64,000 nucleotides of DNA, from contig JAQNBH010000006.1 in the NCBI GenBank assembly GCA_028752905.1, forward strand, positions 30,233,161-30,297,160. Direction: 5' to 3'. The stretch comes from Cladorhizidae sp. MBARI D1340-BT2. Its lineage: Eukaryota > Porifera > Demospongiae > Poecilosclerida > Cladorhizidae. Positions 10,353-22,309 of the stretch are shown one piece after another. Each line of letters begins with the position of its first letter. The stretch's first letter is position 1. The translations under genes and the position numbers were made by a program. A model generated the notes under the pieces. The model was not told the origin of the DNA and did no database searches. It saw only the letters and a list, made by a program, of their open reading frames with translations.

Positions 10353-11685
10353 TCTATGTTAAGTGTGAATTGGTGTTGATTGAACCTCACACTCTTTGGG
10401 TTGTTAGGGTCACATTCATAGTCCTTCTAAAGGCTGGTTCACAATATGACGTGAACCATCCTGAAATATTAACTAGAATACCCTGAGATATTTTTAACAA
10501 GTACAATAGCCAGGTTAAGAAGGCAAGCAGGCTCTGCGCTATAACAAGACATCTCTATTTCTTAGTAACTTACTAGATATATGCACATCTCTGCTCTGAA
10601 GATGAAATGATAAAATAATATTAAAAAAGGATAAATGTCAAATGTGTGTGTATACTCTAACTTCAGCTGATACCTGACATTGAGAAGTTCCTTTTTGGCT
10701 TTCTGTGTTGTCAAGACGACCTACAGTTTCAAAGACACACTATCAAAGTAAGTTTATAACATGAGCATATTTAGAAGTCAAGCAAATGTTATTATTGGGT
10801 GTAGAGTAGCATGCCCTATCTGGTTTGACTCGTATTTCTAAATGTCGGATGGCAAACTCATAAAGCTCATATCTCAACAGGATTCAAGGCTTGCTAGGAG
10901 TCTTTTTTGAACCCAAGCCGCAGGTGCTGTTTTAGGACTAGACTGGTTACACATAACAAGTGCCCATTGGAAAGTTGACAACTTTGACATTACCGTAATC
11001 CGGAGAAAAAGAACAACTAGCTAAAGCGCATGCAGCAGCTTCACATGCAAAATTTAGCTTCAAACTTTATTGCAGATCAGCAATGTGTATGTGAATAACA
11101 TGAGTGGGCATCATTTGGAATAACCAGCTTCATGATGAAAGCACCCACAATACAAACTCTCGGGTTTTAATTGCCTATGGGCTTACAGTATATAATTACA
11201 GTAATGTAAATTGTTTGAACATATATGTAAGCTTTAAGCACGATTCTCTAAGATATAATTTTATGCAAATCTTTTTATGAATGTTAAAAATTATTTTTTA
11301 CCCCAGTTCCAAATTAATAGCATACTCACAATGAAAATGAACAGACAAGTCAATAGGCAAGATATAAAAAAGACGTTAGTCACAACTATGCACTTGAAAC
11401 AAGTCTTTCCTCAGATGTTACTTATGAAAAGCAGCATAATAGGACACAGACCCTCCCCATTGATCATGACTCTTCAAAATTGAATGATGATACATACTTA
11501 ATAATCTGCCTACCAAGTGTGGCAATGATCCTCCGAGACAGTCATACATACAAATGCACAAACAGATATGAGCACAAACAAAACCCTGCCATGCATGTTG
11601 TGGCCATCACCTCCCACATATCCATGTTATGCACATACAGAAATAAATGTCTGGACACCATGCCATTTATAGTATGATTGCTTAC
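10353..11685. other. No supported gene
   Basis: AT-rich sequence with several short chance frames (for example 11277-11483). If the minus-strand coiled-coil gene continues, its downstream exon or exons should lie in this direction, but I could not recognise one. Confidence 0.4.
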
Positions 11686-12006
11686 CATATCTTGATTCAT
11701 AGTGAATCAAGTCCTTCTTCAGATCAGTGATAGTGTGAGAGTTCTCCGAAACTTTATTCTTCAGATCAATGACATTTTGAGAGCTCTCTGAAAGTTCTTC
11801 CTTCAGATCAATGACACCTTGAGAGTTCTCTGAAAGTTGCTCCTTCAGATCAATGACACTTTGAGAGCTCTCTGAAAGTTCTTCCTTCAGATTAATGACA
11901 CTTTGAGAGCTCTCTGAAAGTTCTTCCTTCAGATTAATGACACTTTGAGAGCTCTCTGAAAGTTGCTTCTGCAGATCAAGGACTCTTTGAGAGCTCTCCA
12001 ACTCCA
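11686..12006 (-). CDS. Coiled-coil exon built of 14-residue repeats (partial host gene)
   Basis: On the minus strand this exon has an acceptor ending TTTTTCAATAG and a donor G|GTAAGC (11685). It encodes about 107 residues: ELESSQRVLDLQKQ, then repeated units of 14 residues such as LSESSQSVINLKEE, five to six copies, then TITDLKKDLIHYESRYG. Leu, Val and Ile fall at heptad spacing, so it should form a long coiled coil; the repeat period is 42 bp in DNA. It joins in phase to the exon at 12060-12111. No domain beyond the coiled coil is visible, so the role (scaffold or oligomerisation) is unknown. Downstream and upstream exons are missing or not recognised. Confidence 0.6.
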
Positions 12007-12059
12007 CTATTGAAAAACTCAGATTAAACTGGTTCTTTGATCATCAGTATGAAGATTAC

Positions 12060-12111
12060 CTTCGAGTCGCTTTCGCTTTTCAGTAGCACGGTCACGTTTA
12101 CGTTGCTCTGC
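12060..12111 (-). CDS. Short basic exon upstream of the coiled-coil exon
   Basis: Minus-strand exon with acceptor TTGATATAG and donor G|GTAATC. It encodes AEQRKRDRATEKRKRLE, a strongly charged helix-forming stretch, and its one leftover base joins in phase across a 53-bp intron to VELESSQRVLDL of the next exon. The matching phase and the tiny intron are the main reasons to believe both exons. Confidence 0.6.
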
Positions 12112-13460
12112 CTATATCAAGTCCTATCACGAAAAGTGTATCTTTTGGTTATTGTATACATCTATAATCAGTGAGTTGACAGTTACATCACAAAAAATAT
12201 CCATACACTCTGCACACATGTTGTTAAATGGAGCTGCTTACTATCAGTGACTGCTGAAAAGAAGTACTTAATTATAAAAACTAATTGTAATGCAAGTAAA
12301 GAGTTAAAGAAATACTTAAGGGAGAGGAGCACCAGAAATAGATATCGTAAAAAAAGGTATTAGGTTGTACAGTACATGAAATTATTTCTCTCTAACTGTT
12401 TACTCAGTTTATTTTTTCATCCTTGGTAAGTCATCTACAGATCATTCTAGATTTTGGGATCCTTTAGCTATAGTAGAGTAACTTCTTCGCAGTTGCATTT
12501 GTGATGGTTAGGCATTTGTAAAAGCAAGCTGTTTTATGCACACAAAAATAAGCTGGTTCCTACATATTTGGAGCTGGTTAGGGATCTGCTGTACACACTG
12601 GCATAAGAGTTGTTCCCTGGTAAGCCACAATAGTGGACTCACACATGTTTGTTCATATGCCAATCATGCGCTACAGTTTTTGCTGTCTTGAACATGTCAG
12701 GAGAGAATAGTAAAGTTGAGCAGTAGCATCTAGATAAGCTGATGAGATGCCAGGAGGTAGCATATACATAGCCAAGTATACTGTTGAGACCATAGCTAGA
12801 ATTGTTTGTTACACAGACTTTCTGGCAATCAACTTAAATTAACCCACTCAACATTCTGGCTAATGCTCTAGCCTTCATCAGGAACAATGAGATACTAAGA
12901 TTCATACGAATCTTAGGATCTTATTATTCCTGATTGAGGTTAGAGTAACTAGCAGGAATGTCAAATGAGCAAATTTAAGTTAATAATCGAGAAAGTTATA
13001 TCTACAATGTCAACTGAGAATACTTTAGTTTTCGATTAAATTGATCATACATTGATATCTATACTGAATGGAATTTGAATTAGTTCTGAGACCATTCCAG
13101 TTGCAAGATATGGTCCTCCTCACTTCTCTCTATGCAAACAGTGTAAATTAATGTCACAGTTGACATTTCACTGTAAACCTTATCGTCTCTCATCACATGA
13201 AAAAGGGGATAGTTTGAGAGAAGCATTTTTTGTGAACAACAATACACAAATTCCAAAATGAATGTTTGTAAATATTGTTGACCAATGCTGAAGAGAGTTG
13301 TCTAGAAACAAATCTCACCAATGATTAACTTTCATACAGCAAGTTAATATATAAATAAAACATGGATGAACACAATGTAATAGTACAAAATACTACGAGT
13401 AATATCTATATCTCTATGGATAATCAATAGGCTCTTTATGTGCATCTCCACTCTCTGCAG
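12112..13460. other. No gene; part of a dispersed repeat at 12840-13020
   Basis: Mostly AT-rich DNA without recognisable coding. At 12840-13020 there is a copy, partly palindromic (ACTAAGATTC/GAATCTTAG at 12894-12917), of a dispersed repeat whose core reads as GATGAAGGCTAGAGCAT on the minus strand and ends with TCGAGAAAGT...TGTCAACTGAGA; related copies are near 44810-45010 and 58390. Confidence 0.5.
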
Positions 13461-13521
13461 GAAAGCATTAAACTGCTCCAGGAAAGTCATAGCTCGGCAA
13501 CTATTATAGCTATCAAGCAAG
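13461..13521 (+). CDS. Candidate small exon, plus strand
   Basis: A good acceptor (CTCTCTGCAG) and a GTAGAC donor bound 61 bases encoding ESIKLLQESHSSATIIAIKQ. The residue pattern LQESHSSATIIAIK looks like one unit of the coiled-coil repeat encoded on the opposite strand at 11.7-12.0 kb. That similarity is short and may be chance; no neighbouring exon was found. Confidence 0.25.
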
Positions 13522-15090
13522 GTAGACTCTGAATTGACCTCTCTTCACAATGCTTTCACTGCTCTAAGATCTCAACTACGCTTGGATGTATGCATGGATT
13601 TCTTTTCCTTGATAACTGCTTTCACAATCAGAATTATGCATTGCATGTCCTGAAGCTCGATCACAATCTTTCATGCCTTGTTGACCAATTCTCCACTGTT
13701 GTTGGATGTCACTGTTGTGCCAGCTCTAAACTCTGGTTGAGTTGCCTCTCATGTTTTATTTCACCAAAAGTTGTTTAGTATACATGTCGTTAACATCCAT
13801 ATGGTCGATTATGAAGTGCTGCTCTTGAAATAAATATCAGCTGATGAAGCATGTGTAATAAGCTTCAACATTAGGGTAATGTGTTTCACAGAACATTGCG
13901 GCAGGAGTTTTACTAGCATAACCAGGCCTGGTTATAGCTGCAAATGTCTGTAGCTGTCCACATTTTCCTAACGAGTATCTTGCTGCTCTTATGTTAGTTA
14001 CGTAGCTAGCTTCCAAACATCATAACCACAATGGAGAAACTCTTAGGGCATGGTCAGATATGTTGAATATGTGCACAGCAATACAGGATATTTTATGGGG
14101 GGAATTTTATTCCCAAGAGCATATTCTCACTATATACCATATGGCAAGTGAGGTGATGAGAATGTATAGCAAATATTAAACTATACTACTTTAAATTTAT
14201 TCTAGTGCATGCAAAATACTTCATAGTTAGGGCAACTCAAGACTTCTCAAGTTTCAGACATCTTCTGGGAAAGTCTAAAACTTCCATTTGGAACTCGTCT
14301 CACAAATTCCCAGACATAAGAAAAGATCTAACTTTTTTTCGTGAGTACCATCACAGAAAGTAACATTAATAATCTCTTGCAAATTATGAATTTTGCATCA
14401 AAATTATTCTTCTACAAGCCTTCTTTGGTTGCCTGCAATGTTTACTAACATAACACTTATTAGCTGTCTCTGTCACCAATCATGTCGCTGCCCCATATCC
14501 ATGGCAACCAATCATAGACCTAGGATTGCCTCATGTGTATGGTTAGGTATACGACCAGTGGGGTTCAATTAAATTTGATGTGACAAGTTAACTAATTAAT
14601 TCAAATAAATTTGAAATGACAGTATAACTAAACAATTCAACTAAAATTGACATGACAAGTCAACTAAAATGAACTAATTTTGAATTAAATAAAGAGACCA
14701 TAAGAATGGCTTTTTTAGGCGAGTCCGTTCATTTCATTTTCATGTTCGTTTTTCTCACCTCCTTGGAAGTGGGCTTTCAAAACTCTATTTGAGGACTTTT
14801 TAAGTTTCACCAGACCTTATGTTCGGGTTTTGTGGCCACTGGTTTGACACCAACTAACACACACCCACATTGGTACTGCTATTTACTTGTTAGCATTATT
14901 AATTCCATGTCAAGACGAATGCAAACAAAAGCTCTGGAAAGATGAAAGTATGGAGTCGTGAAGAGTTACGAAGGATCTTCTGGGTTAGAATCGAGGGAGA
15001 AGAAGAGATATCTAGAAGCTGAAGACTCCAATGATGCTGGAAGTTTGGAACTATAGTATTAACGGCTTTACTGTTTATGCTCCACCCTTT
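13522..15090. other. No supported gene
   Basis: A 62-codon plus-strand frame (13590-13778) has no recognisable motif. At 14570-14695 there is very AT-rich sequence with repeated TTAACTAA/TTCAAATAAATTTGA-type words that could be an old small repeat. At 14944 a frame MKVWSREELRRIFWVRIEG runs 26 codons to a stop; it looks coding in style but I cannot place it. Confidence 0.4.
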
Positions 15091-15098
15091 ACCTTCAG

Positions 15099-15186
15099 AT
15101 GGTTTCTGTAGCTGGTCCTTCCCTAGCGCTGGCTATCACAGGCCTGCCTGCTCCTGTGTCAACCCTGCTCAGTCACTCTATTTCTG
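15099..15186 (+). CDS. Candidate small exon, plus strand
   Basis: Bounded by CCTTTACCTTCAG and a GTGAGT donor. It would encode MVSVAGPSLALAITGLPAPV and STLLSHSISG, a hydrophobic stretch that could be a signal peptide or membrane segment. No connected exon is recognised, so this is only a splice-site-based guess. Confidence 0.25.
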
Positions 15187-15612
15187 GTGAGTATGTGTGT
15201 TGCTGATGAAAGAGTGCAAGAATGATGGTGAAGAGCAAGAGCAAAATGAGGGGTTTACAACCACCCTGGATCTACCCCTGCCCCCTGGAGTCTTATATTT
15301 TGAACATTATTTTCTCATGATCCAAAGAAATGTGTATTCCCGACATTATTCACAGTTTTGCACACTCAATTTTTGTCCATAGTATATAATTGTTATATCA
15401 TTTGAATGCTCTCTCTTTGCTCTTAAAAATAAATGATTACTTTTTCAATCCATCCAATTTTCTATGAGATACGGTTCATTCTGTGGCTCACTTTTCCTGC
15501 TGAATGAAAATGAAAAGGGGGAGGGGGAGTTTTATTAGAAACTGACTGACAGCCTGACAGCAACATAAATGGCAAGTCTTGATGAAGGCTGAAAATTTGT
15601 AAAAAAAAACAC

Positions 15613-16476
15613 CTCTGTACTATTATACAGTTTCCTCACCAGCATAGAGCTTGCAACTGTACATATATCCACTGGAGCCATCTGCCAGGACGTAGGCTTT
15701 CATGCCCCACTTGATAGGCTTCATTTGCATGTACTGGATAAACCACAGCCGTCCCTTGAAGCCTATCATTGATTCATCGACAGATATTTTCTCTCCCCAG
15801 CTGTTAAAAGGTTTAGAATTTGTCTAGTAAATGCTCCATAAGTGGCCGTATTTTGAACAGGGCATCATATCATGGCCGACCCCTAGGTACATCTTCTCTC
15901 CATCATTTAGGTGAAAGAAGCGCGAGACAAAATCGGTCTCCCGCCATGATAGAGGAGAAGCATGACGTGGTGAAGGGCCATTTCTTGCACCAATAGTCCT
16001 CAATCCGATGCTTATTATCCATGCTCATGGCAATAAAGGGCAAGAAACTTCACCATTTCACTGACTGAGCACCTTTTCCACTCTCTGACTATTTATCGAA
16101 GAGGTAAGTCTTTATTTCCAGCCATGAATTGCTCAGCATACAAATTTGTTTCGTTCACAACTCTCCTCAGGATATTGTCATCCAGAAAAAGCTGAGCAAA
16201 CTCCAAAGGCTCTTTTCCTTCCATGTCAACAGTGCACCCAGATGCCTGGCTGAAGGAGATGGAAGAACTGGAACAAGAAGTACTGGCACCAGAACTGCTA
16301 CCACTTTAGCTACACTCACCACCAAATACGCCATCACTAACACTATCAGCTACCTCACAAACTCCAACATCATCATCATCCTCAGTATAATTCTTCACTA
16401 TTAAGCCATCAAAATCGTCATCACTCTCATCATCCAACATACACAGCACTTTATCTATATCACAATATTTAGCCAT
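15613..16476 (-). pseudogene. piggyBac transposase pseudogene, N-terminal half
   Basis: The minus strand begins MAKYCDIDKVLCMLDDESDD at 16476, the acidic N-terminus typical of piggyBac transposases, then a Ser-rich linker and LEFAQLFLDDNILRRVVNET. The frame then decays with several stops, and near 15770 gives VDESMIGFKGRLW, which contains the first catalytic Asp, followed by KWGMKAYVLADGSSGYMYSC and KLYAGEET. The match ends at about 15613; the second and third catalytic Asp regions are absent, so the copy is truncated. I see no flanking TTAA and terminal repeat that would define its ends. It is a different lineage from the piggyBac at 50.7 kb, judging by the different N-terminal sequence. Confidence 0.8.
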
Positions 16477-16479
16477 AGT

Positions 16480-16940
16480 TACACCCCACAATATTTAATT
16501 AAACTTGCTATCTGTTGTAATCTGATAACGCCAAACTTTACAAAGCTCTTAACTAAATCAATAGCTCTTCTATCTAAAGAACTTAGGGTACAGCTGTAAA
16601 GCAAGAAGCTGCTCAGTACCCACTTGTAAAGCATTGCATCTTCTGGGGACACTATAGTTTCCCAAGTGTGAAATTGATTTTTTCAGGAGGACAATAATAC
16701 CACATGAAACATGCCAGGAAGCATCTTGGAATGAGATAGAAGCAACCTAGTAGGAGGTTGTTTACAAGATAGCTGATCCATAAATGTTTTTTGTAAAATC
16801 ATCCAATTTACTTTCCCAGAAAGTAGCCCTGAGCTGTGTTGATATAATTGGTTATCTATCCAAGATCTACAAGTGTGCCAAGTAGAAGAGCCTGAGAAGC
16901 AGTCTTAATAGGAATAAGGCTAGTTTAAGAAGCTTATAAG
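16480..16940. other. No gene seen
   Basis: AT-rich spacer between the piggyBac remnant and the hAT end. No repeat or coding signal recognised. Confidence 0.4.
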
Positions 16941-19390
16941 CAGGGGCGTACCCAGACTTTAGAAAAGGCGGGTTATGTATATATGTCGGATGTGGATCAT
17001 GTGGCTGAAAGCCATGGTGAGGATATATAGTGCAAGAGGGAAATATATATGCCCCATCCAGCACAAAGCCTCATCCAGCACAAATCGTGGAAACTCCAAA
17101 AATATTTACAGAGATGATTTTTATTAAGCAACCTTCAAAAATATACAGACAAAATTACTGAAATAATAAGCTAACATTGAATTCTTCATGGATGTTGTTC
17201 TACGTAAAGTTTGCAACAGTATTGATCCATTCCAGCTAAGGCACTGAGTCTTTCCTCACTTGTTTAAACATCGAAGTGTGGAAGCAGATCATTCACAAGT
17301 ACGAGAACTGAGTACAAGTGTAGCAAAAAGGTTCAAATGGGACATTTGGAAGGGTTTTAGGGCAGCAGTGTTTAAGCGATTCATCAGAGTTTGAGGACGC
17401 TCATCTGGTTAAATTTGTAGCCACCTTGACTTCCAGCGATGTAACTCTTCATCATGTATACTCACATACGGTAGATCTTCAGAATAGAAAGTAACAGCAG
17501 GTTCAATATTAACAAAGGATGAGGTAGTGATATGGATGGGCAAGAGATAGTGCAATGAAGCTACCTGGTTGGTATGCTTAGTAAATCTTGATGTATAATG
17601 TGGTCAAGAAAAGGGATGACTACAGCCATTTAAAATAATCCTCAACTGAATTAGTGGATTCAGACGATGCTGCTGTCACTGAGTTGTGCGTGGCATCGAA
17701 ATAGTTATATTGGACTGAACTGCCCATCTAGAACAATGCCGAAAGATACGCTGTGAAAAACTATCAACATCTGCTCTCTCTCTTTTAAATTCATTGCAAC
17801 AGTCTTGTACTATTGTCACTCCAGAGGTAAGGTCTTGGCACTTTCCTTGTATTTTAACAACAGCTTCTTTAATAGACCTAAAGAGAGTAACTAGGGAATA
17901 CAAGCAAAGGACTCCAATGTTTTCATGTATGCAAGAGCATTTTTCTTATCATCAGTAGTCCAACCATCTTTAAAGTTCAGAAATTCACTATTTCCATAGA
18001 GTACTATCTCACACATTTCAATTAGAAAAGGATGATATAGACAGAAACGCTCCCAGCCATTGATGTTCTCTACCCATCGAGTAATGCAAACGTTGATTAT
18101 TGAAGACTGCTTTGTGCCAATCTGAGACCTCTTCTGAATGATTGCTTTAAGGAGGCACTCTCTTTTAGCTGAATCCTTAATCCATAATGTGAAACCTTTT
18201 ATCTGATCTACACAGTTCCTTATAGGTGGAACAGAACAGGAACTTATGATAGCCAGCTTATGGAATGACTTGCACAATGGGTGTACATTGCCTTGGGATG
18301 CTACTCTCGAAGTAATGCCTGCACACCAGCTATCTCCCCACTCATCATTGAGGCCCCATCGTACACTTGCCCTCGCAAATCACTCAGTGATAAGCCAAGC
18401 CCCTCCAAGGTCTGTATAGTGGCATTTGCTACATCAGCTGTTTGGACTCTCTCAAGTTTTACAAATGAAACAAACTCTTCTCGAATGTCACCATGGCCAT
18501 CAACAAAGTTAAGGCATATGTGCAAATGATCTACATTGTGACATGAAACCTCATCAGAAAATTATTTTGCTTCTTTTATCTCAAATATTATTTTGGCAAG
18601 AATCATATCATAGCCTATAATATTAATAATTACATTTTGAGTCCTTGGTGATAAGTGTGTTGCATTCTTTGCCTTGGTACAATAAAGATGCTCATATAAA
18701 ATACTGTCTGTGCCCGCAAAATATTTTAGCAGTGCTAAAAAGTTTCCAGGATTCTTTGACGATGCAACATCCTCTAACTTTCCACGAAATGCAATACCCT
18801 GTTTGCCTAAAAAAATTATTGCTGAAACATTTTGACTCAGTATTGCCTTTTTCCACTAATTTCCTTTTATGAACAGCAGTGCTTGTCATTACATCTACTC
18901 GTGATGCTGGATTTTGAATTGTGCATATGCTTGCTGCAAACAATCACGATGGTATTGAAGCTTCGCATGATTACTCAAAGTGCAACTCATCTTGATCCAG
19001 TTAGAAAAAGGATTAATTACCAGGTAACCTTTATCTTTACTTTGGCTAGATGGAAGAAACAGGGCACAAGGCGGACAAAATACACCATCTACCTTAGAAC
19101 TGTAGACTAGCCAAGGATATTTACTGAGCCACAATATGTTAAACTTTTGGTGATAGCTATTTAATAAGGTGCCAGTAAGGACACTAGGCAATTGTACATC
19201 GTGGCATAAGAAAGAGTATCTAGCACCACTAGAAAGATCATTTATTAAACAAGCAGCATCATCAATAGACCTATTTGCAGATAATAAACATACAATTCTG
19301 GTACTTCGGCACTTCCACTTGAGCATTCATTAACTACAGGAACTTCATCTTCATGTCAGCTTTCCAGAGTGGTACTGATTTCAGAATGAT
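16941..19390 (-). mobile_element. hAT transposon remnant, one end preserved
   Basis: CAGGGGCGTACCCAGAC at 16941 is a typical hAT terminal sequence (CAGGGGCGTAGCCAG-like in many invertebrate copies), placed at the 3' side of a minus-strand hAT transposase pseudogene. I could not find the complementary end near 19.4-20 kb, nor a repeat of the flanking CTTATAAG, so the other end appears lost. Confidence 0.6.
17180..19390 (-). pseudogene. hAT transposase pseudogene (TTF-type zinc finger, ZMYM1-like)
   Basis: Reading on the minus strand from about 19330: a TTF-type zinc-finger region (KYPWLVYSSKVDGVFCPPCA then SNHAKLQYHRDCLQQA; 18895-19326), a degraded middle, then GLSLSDLRGQVYDGASMMSG (18301-18525), which matches the hAT 'DGA-NMSG' motif, then INVCITRWVENINGWERF (17891-18277) with the conserved RW, and a faint C-terminal dimerisation region near 17280-17450 (HRWKSRW ... 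SASTLRCLNK). Stops and frameshifts separate these pieces, so no transposase can be made. Related families include ZMYM1/ZMYM5-like hAT proteins. It is older than the hAT at 3.3-5.8 kb, judging by more breaks. Confidence 0.8.
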
Positions 19391-19785
19391 CCAGATCAGA
19401 CTGAGGTTCACTAGAATCTGAATAAATGAGATTGGTTTAACAAGTGTACAGCCATCAAACTAAATAGCTAGCAATAATTTCTCTTATCTTCATCCTCAAT
19501 GGCTGTTATTTTGAAAAATGACCTGATGTCCATATTTTGTCATTGCCTCTTCATGGCAGAGTTGTAGCTCATTAGTTCCACAACTACTATTAATGCTCAC
19601 TACATGTGCATGATGTGTAACTGTGCAATGATTAGCTCATTAACCGGTCGAAGGACAAAGTCCAACCAACCAGCCAGCCCCTCGGTGGGACCCGAGCACC
19701 CTGAGCAGATTGGTCTTATTTGCATGAGGGGTTTGTGGGCTTTCTTTAGAAAGTACATTTGTTGGGTTCTCATTTTCTCCTCCCC
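19391..19785. other. No gene seen
   Basis: Unremarkable sequence; two overlapping chance frames at 19600-19800 on both strands arise in a locally GC-richer patch without recognisable motif. Confidence 0.4.
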
Positions 19786-19826
19786 CATGGTCAAGGGCTA
19801 GGGCTAGGGCTAGGCCTAGCCCTAAG
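19786..19826. repeat. CTAGGG-type short palindromic array
   Basis: GGGCTAGGGCTAGGGCTAGG runs into CCTAGCCCTAAG, a tandem six-base repeat that ends in its own complement. The same word family occurs at 10.05-10.34 kb and 41.36-41.47 kb. Confidence 0.8.
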
Positions 19827-21009
19827 TTATTGTAATATTGTTTCCACATTATTTAACACTATCAATGTACCTATGTATAATTAAAATTATATTAATGAAG
19901 TGTGCCAGTGCCTGAAATGAAATCTGAGAGGGCAAAACACACACAAACACATTCCAATGAATATCATAAAAATTCTGCAGAATCCCCAGTAACCCACCTG
20001 CGTTCGCCCATGATAAGGGCTAGGTACCACATCCAAAGCTTTAGTGGATAAATTATCTAAGCCTGTCATTATCTAGTAGACTATAATAGTAAAAGAACAG
20101 CAAGATCCACACCCTTAAGAGTTCCCTTTAAATATATCTAGCTTCACTGCTGGATGCTGCCTGTACTAGAGCAAGAACAAACAAAACATATAATGCAGCA
20201 GAAATTAGGTTCGCTGTTGCTATTTCCCAGTATAGAGCTCATTCAACATAGCACTCAAGTTCCATGCAAAGACAGCTGTTGTTTGTCTAGTTTTAACTTA
20301 CAGAGGAAAATGTACCCATAGCATCTAGCTTTGTGTGTAGCACATTATGACACCATGTTAAGATAGTTGGGATATAGACAGTTGTGGGTATTATTACCAC
20401 CAACAATAAGTAGTTGTATTATGCACATTGCAAGATGTTGGGGATGATTATTCTAGATTCAAATACTCACAATGTGAGGATAGTCCGAACATCAAGAGGG
20501 GGGAGATGAATATCAGGTTGCATACAAGAAGGTAAAACATGTAACATTACATCATATTATGCATAATACTAGTACACTACTAAATTTATTCAAACTTGTA
20601 CGATTACTCTCAGCTGAACAAAAAAGCTGATTTAAATAAAGTTCTAGTATATTATTATAATGAGATTTTGAACTGCACAGAAATAATTACTCGCACAGGA
20701 ACTGGAAAAAAGAAAGAAAATAAAAGTGCCACAAAAGGTTAGTATTTGTCTGTCGGTATCAATTAGTTACAGAGCAACTTACTCTAAGCAAATTCAAGGA
20801 TTCTCTTTAAATAAATCTGTTTGTTTTTTAGTCCTAACAGTTGAACAGAAATACTTCAGTCTTCATCAGAAAGAAGAAAGTTTTGTCTCACATCTGGCTA
20901 GCTAGTCTGTTCCAGGTATAAAATTGACACAATCGCAGCTGAATTTGCATTTCCAAATGAATGGACAGTTCTAAGGCACTTACACAGGATTACATCCTCA
21001 CTCAAATCA
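19827..21009. other. No gene seen
   Basis: AT-rich sequence with no coding signal or repeat that I can identify. Confidence 0.4.
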
Positions 21010-21480
21010 ATACTTAACCTGTGATAGAATAACTCTTACAAAATATAAACATCACCAGTTCGCAATGAGTCAACTGGGAGTTTGTCAGGGATGACAGGAG
21101 CATTAAAAAACAATAAAAAACAACAAAACTTGTGGTTACCAATTTATAGCTCCATATATTCTGCAAACTTCATGTTATGGACTTTATATACAGCTCAAAA
21201 GATAGGTCTCTCTGTGTGCTCTATGTTGATACTAAAATATTTTTCATAGATATAACTATAGCCATGTTACAGGAGCTACAAGTGGGAAGAACCTGAAAAA
21301 CCTGAATGCCTGATTTTGGTGCCTAAATATCTCCAGATTGCCAAGTGCTAGAGAGTTGAAATTAGCACCAGTGGCTATAGGAAGCCCTACTCTATACAAT
21401 GACAGTTTTGATTAGGCGCTAAAATGTAAGTACGTAGTCAAGCGTGCGGGTGGAAAATGAATGAAATTCATAAGACTCCC
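21010..21480. repeat. Half copy of fold-back repeat family B
   Basis: The sequence from CTTAACCTGTGATAGAATAA to GGTGGAAAATGAATGAAATT closely matches 25393-25835, including the marker stretches TATCTCCAGATTGCCAAGTG and TTGATTAGGCGCTAAAATGT. It stops at what is the centre of the palindrome in the other copy, so it represents one arm only. Confidence 0.85.
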
Positions 21481-22299
21481 AAGCCATATTAAATTAAGTA
21501 TATACCGCGGCTCCTGAGATGATGTAACGATCTATAGATAGTCTATCCTGCATTCTTTGCAATTGGTTTTATTCAGCAAAGTATATTCATCTATAAAACC
21601 ATTTGAAGATCAGTTATCATGAAATATGCAATTCTTGTGACAGGCTCAATGTTGATATCCTTTACGATCCAGTTTTACCATCATTGGGACATTGGAAATT
21701 TTTAGAGCAATTTAGAGGACGTGCAGGAGGAGCTGCCTGTGCTACTAGATCACTTCAGAAAGGTTGTAAATGTCATGCAATGGAGCAGCAAGATACTAGT
21801 TAGGAAACTGTGGACAGTTACAGAGAGTTGCAGCTATAAATATGCCTGGTTATGCTATTACAATTCTTGCCTCAATGTTCTGGGAAATATGTTACACTAA
21901 TCATGACATGCTCATAATAGGTGCATGTTTCAAGGACTTTGAGAACAGTGCTTCATAGCAAGATAACATAACTTAACTTAACAACATTAGGTAACTAAAC
22001 ATGAGAGGCTTAACAACCACAATTTAGGTAACTAAAATATTTTTATAGACAAAAGTGGTAGAAGTTAGGCCCCCTAAATGCTACTTAAAATAGAACGTTC
22101 AGCATTTGACAGTCAAGTACATGCACGTGTGTGGCAGGTGTCTCTTCAATGGGATTGTTATTCCAAGCTCTAGTATGGTGGCTGCTTTGTACCAGCAGCA
22201 TTAGAACAACATTAGTTATCCCTGCAGCATTAGGGGGTGGAGTATGTACAGGTGCCTTTTAATACTCTAGCAACTTACAAGAACTGATCTAAAATGGTC
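21481..22299. other. No gene seen
   Basis: No coding or repeat signal beyond a 66-codon chance frame at 21603-21803. Confidence 0.4.
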
Positions 22300-22309
22300 T
22301 TAAGGGGGA

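Noticed and set aside
10031..10486. Open frames of 151, 82 and 62 codons over the 24-bp array
   Set aside because: They exist in several frames because the repeat period is a multiple of three; no non-repeat domain is attached.
19600..19849. Three overlapping frames of 64-69 codons
   Set aside because: Overlap on both strands without motif; likely chance in a stop-poor patch next to the CTAGGG array.
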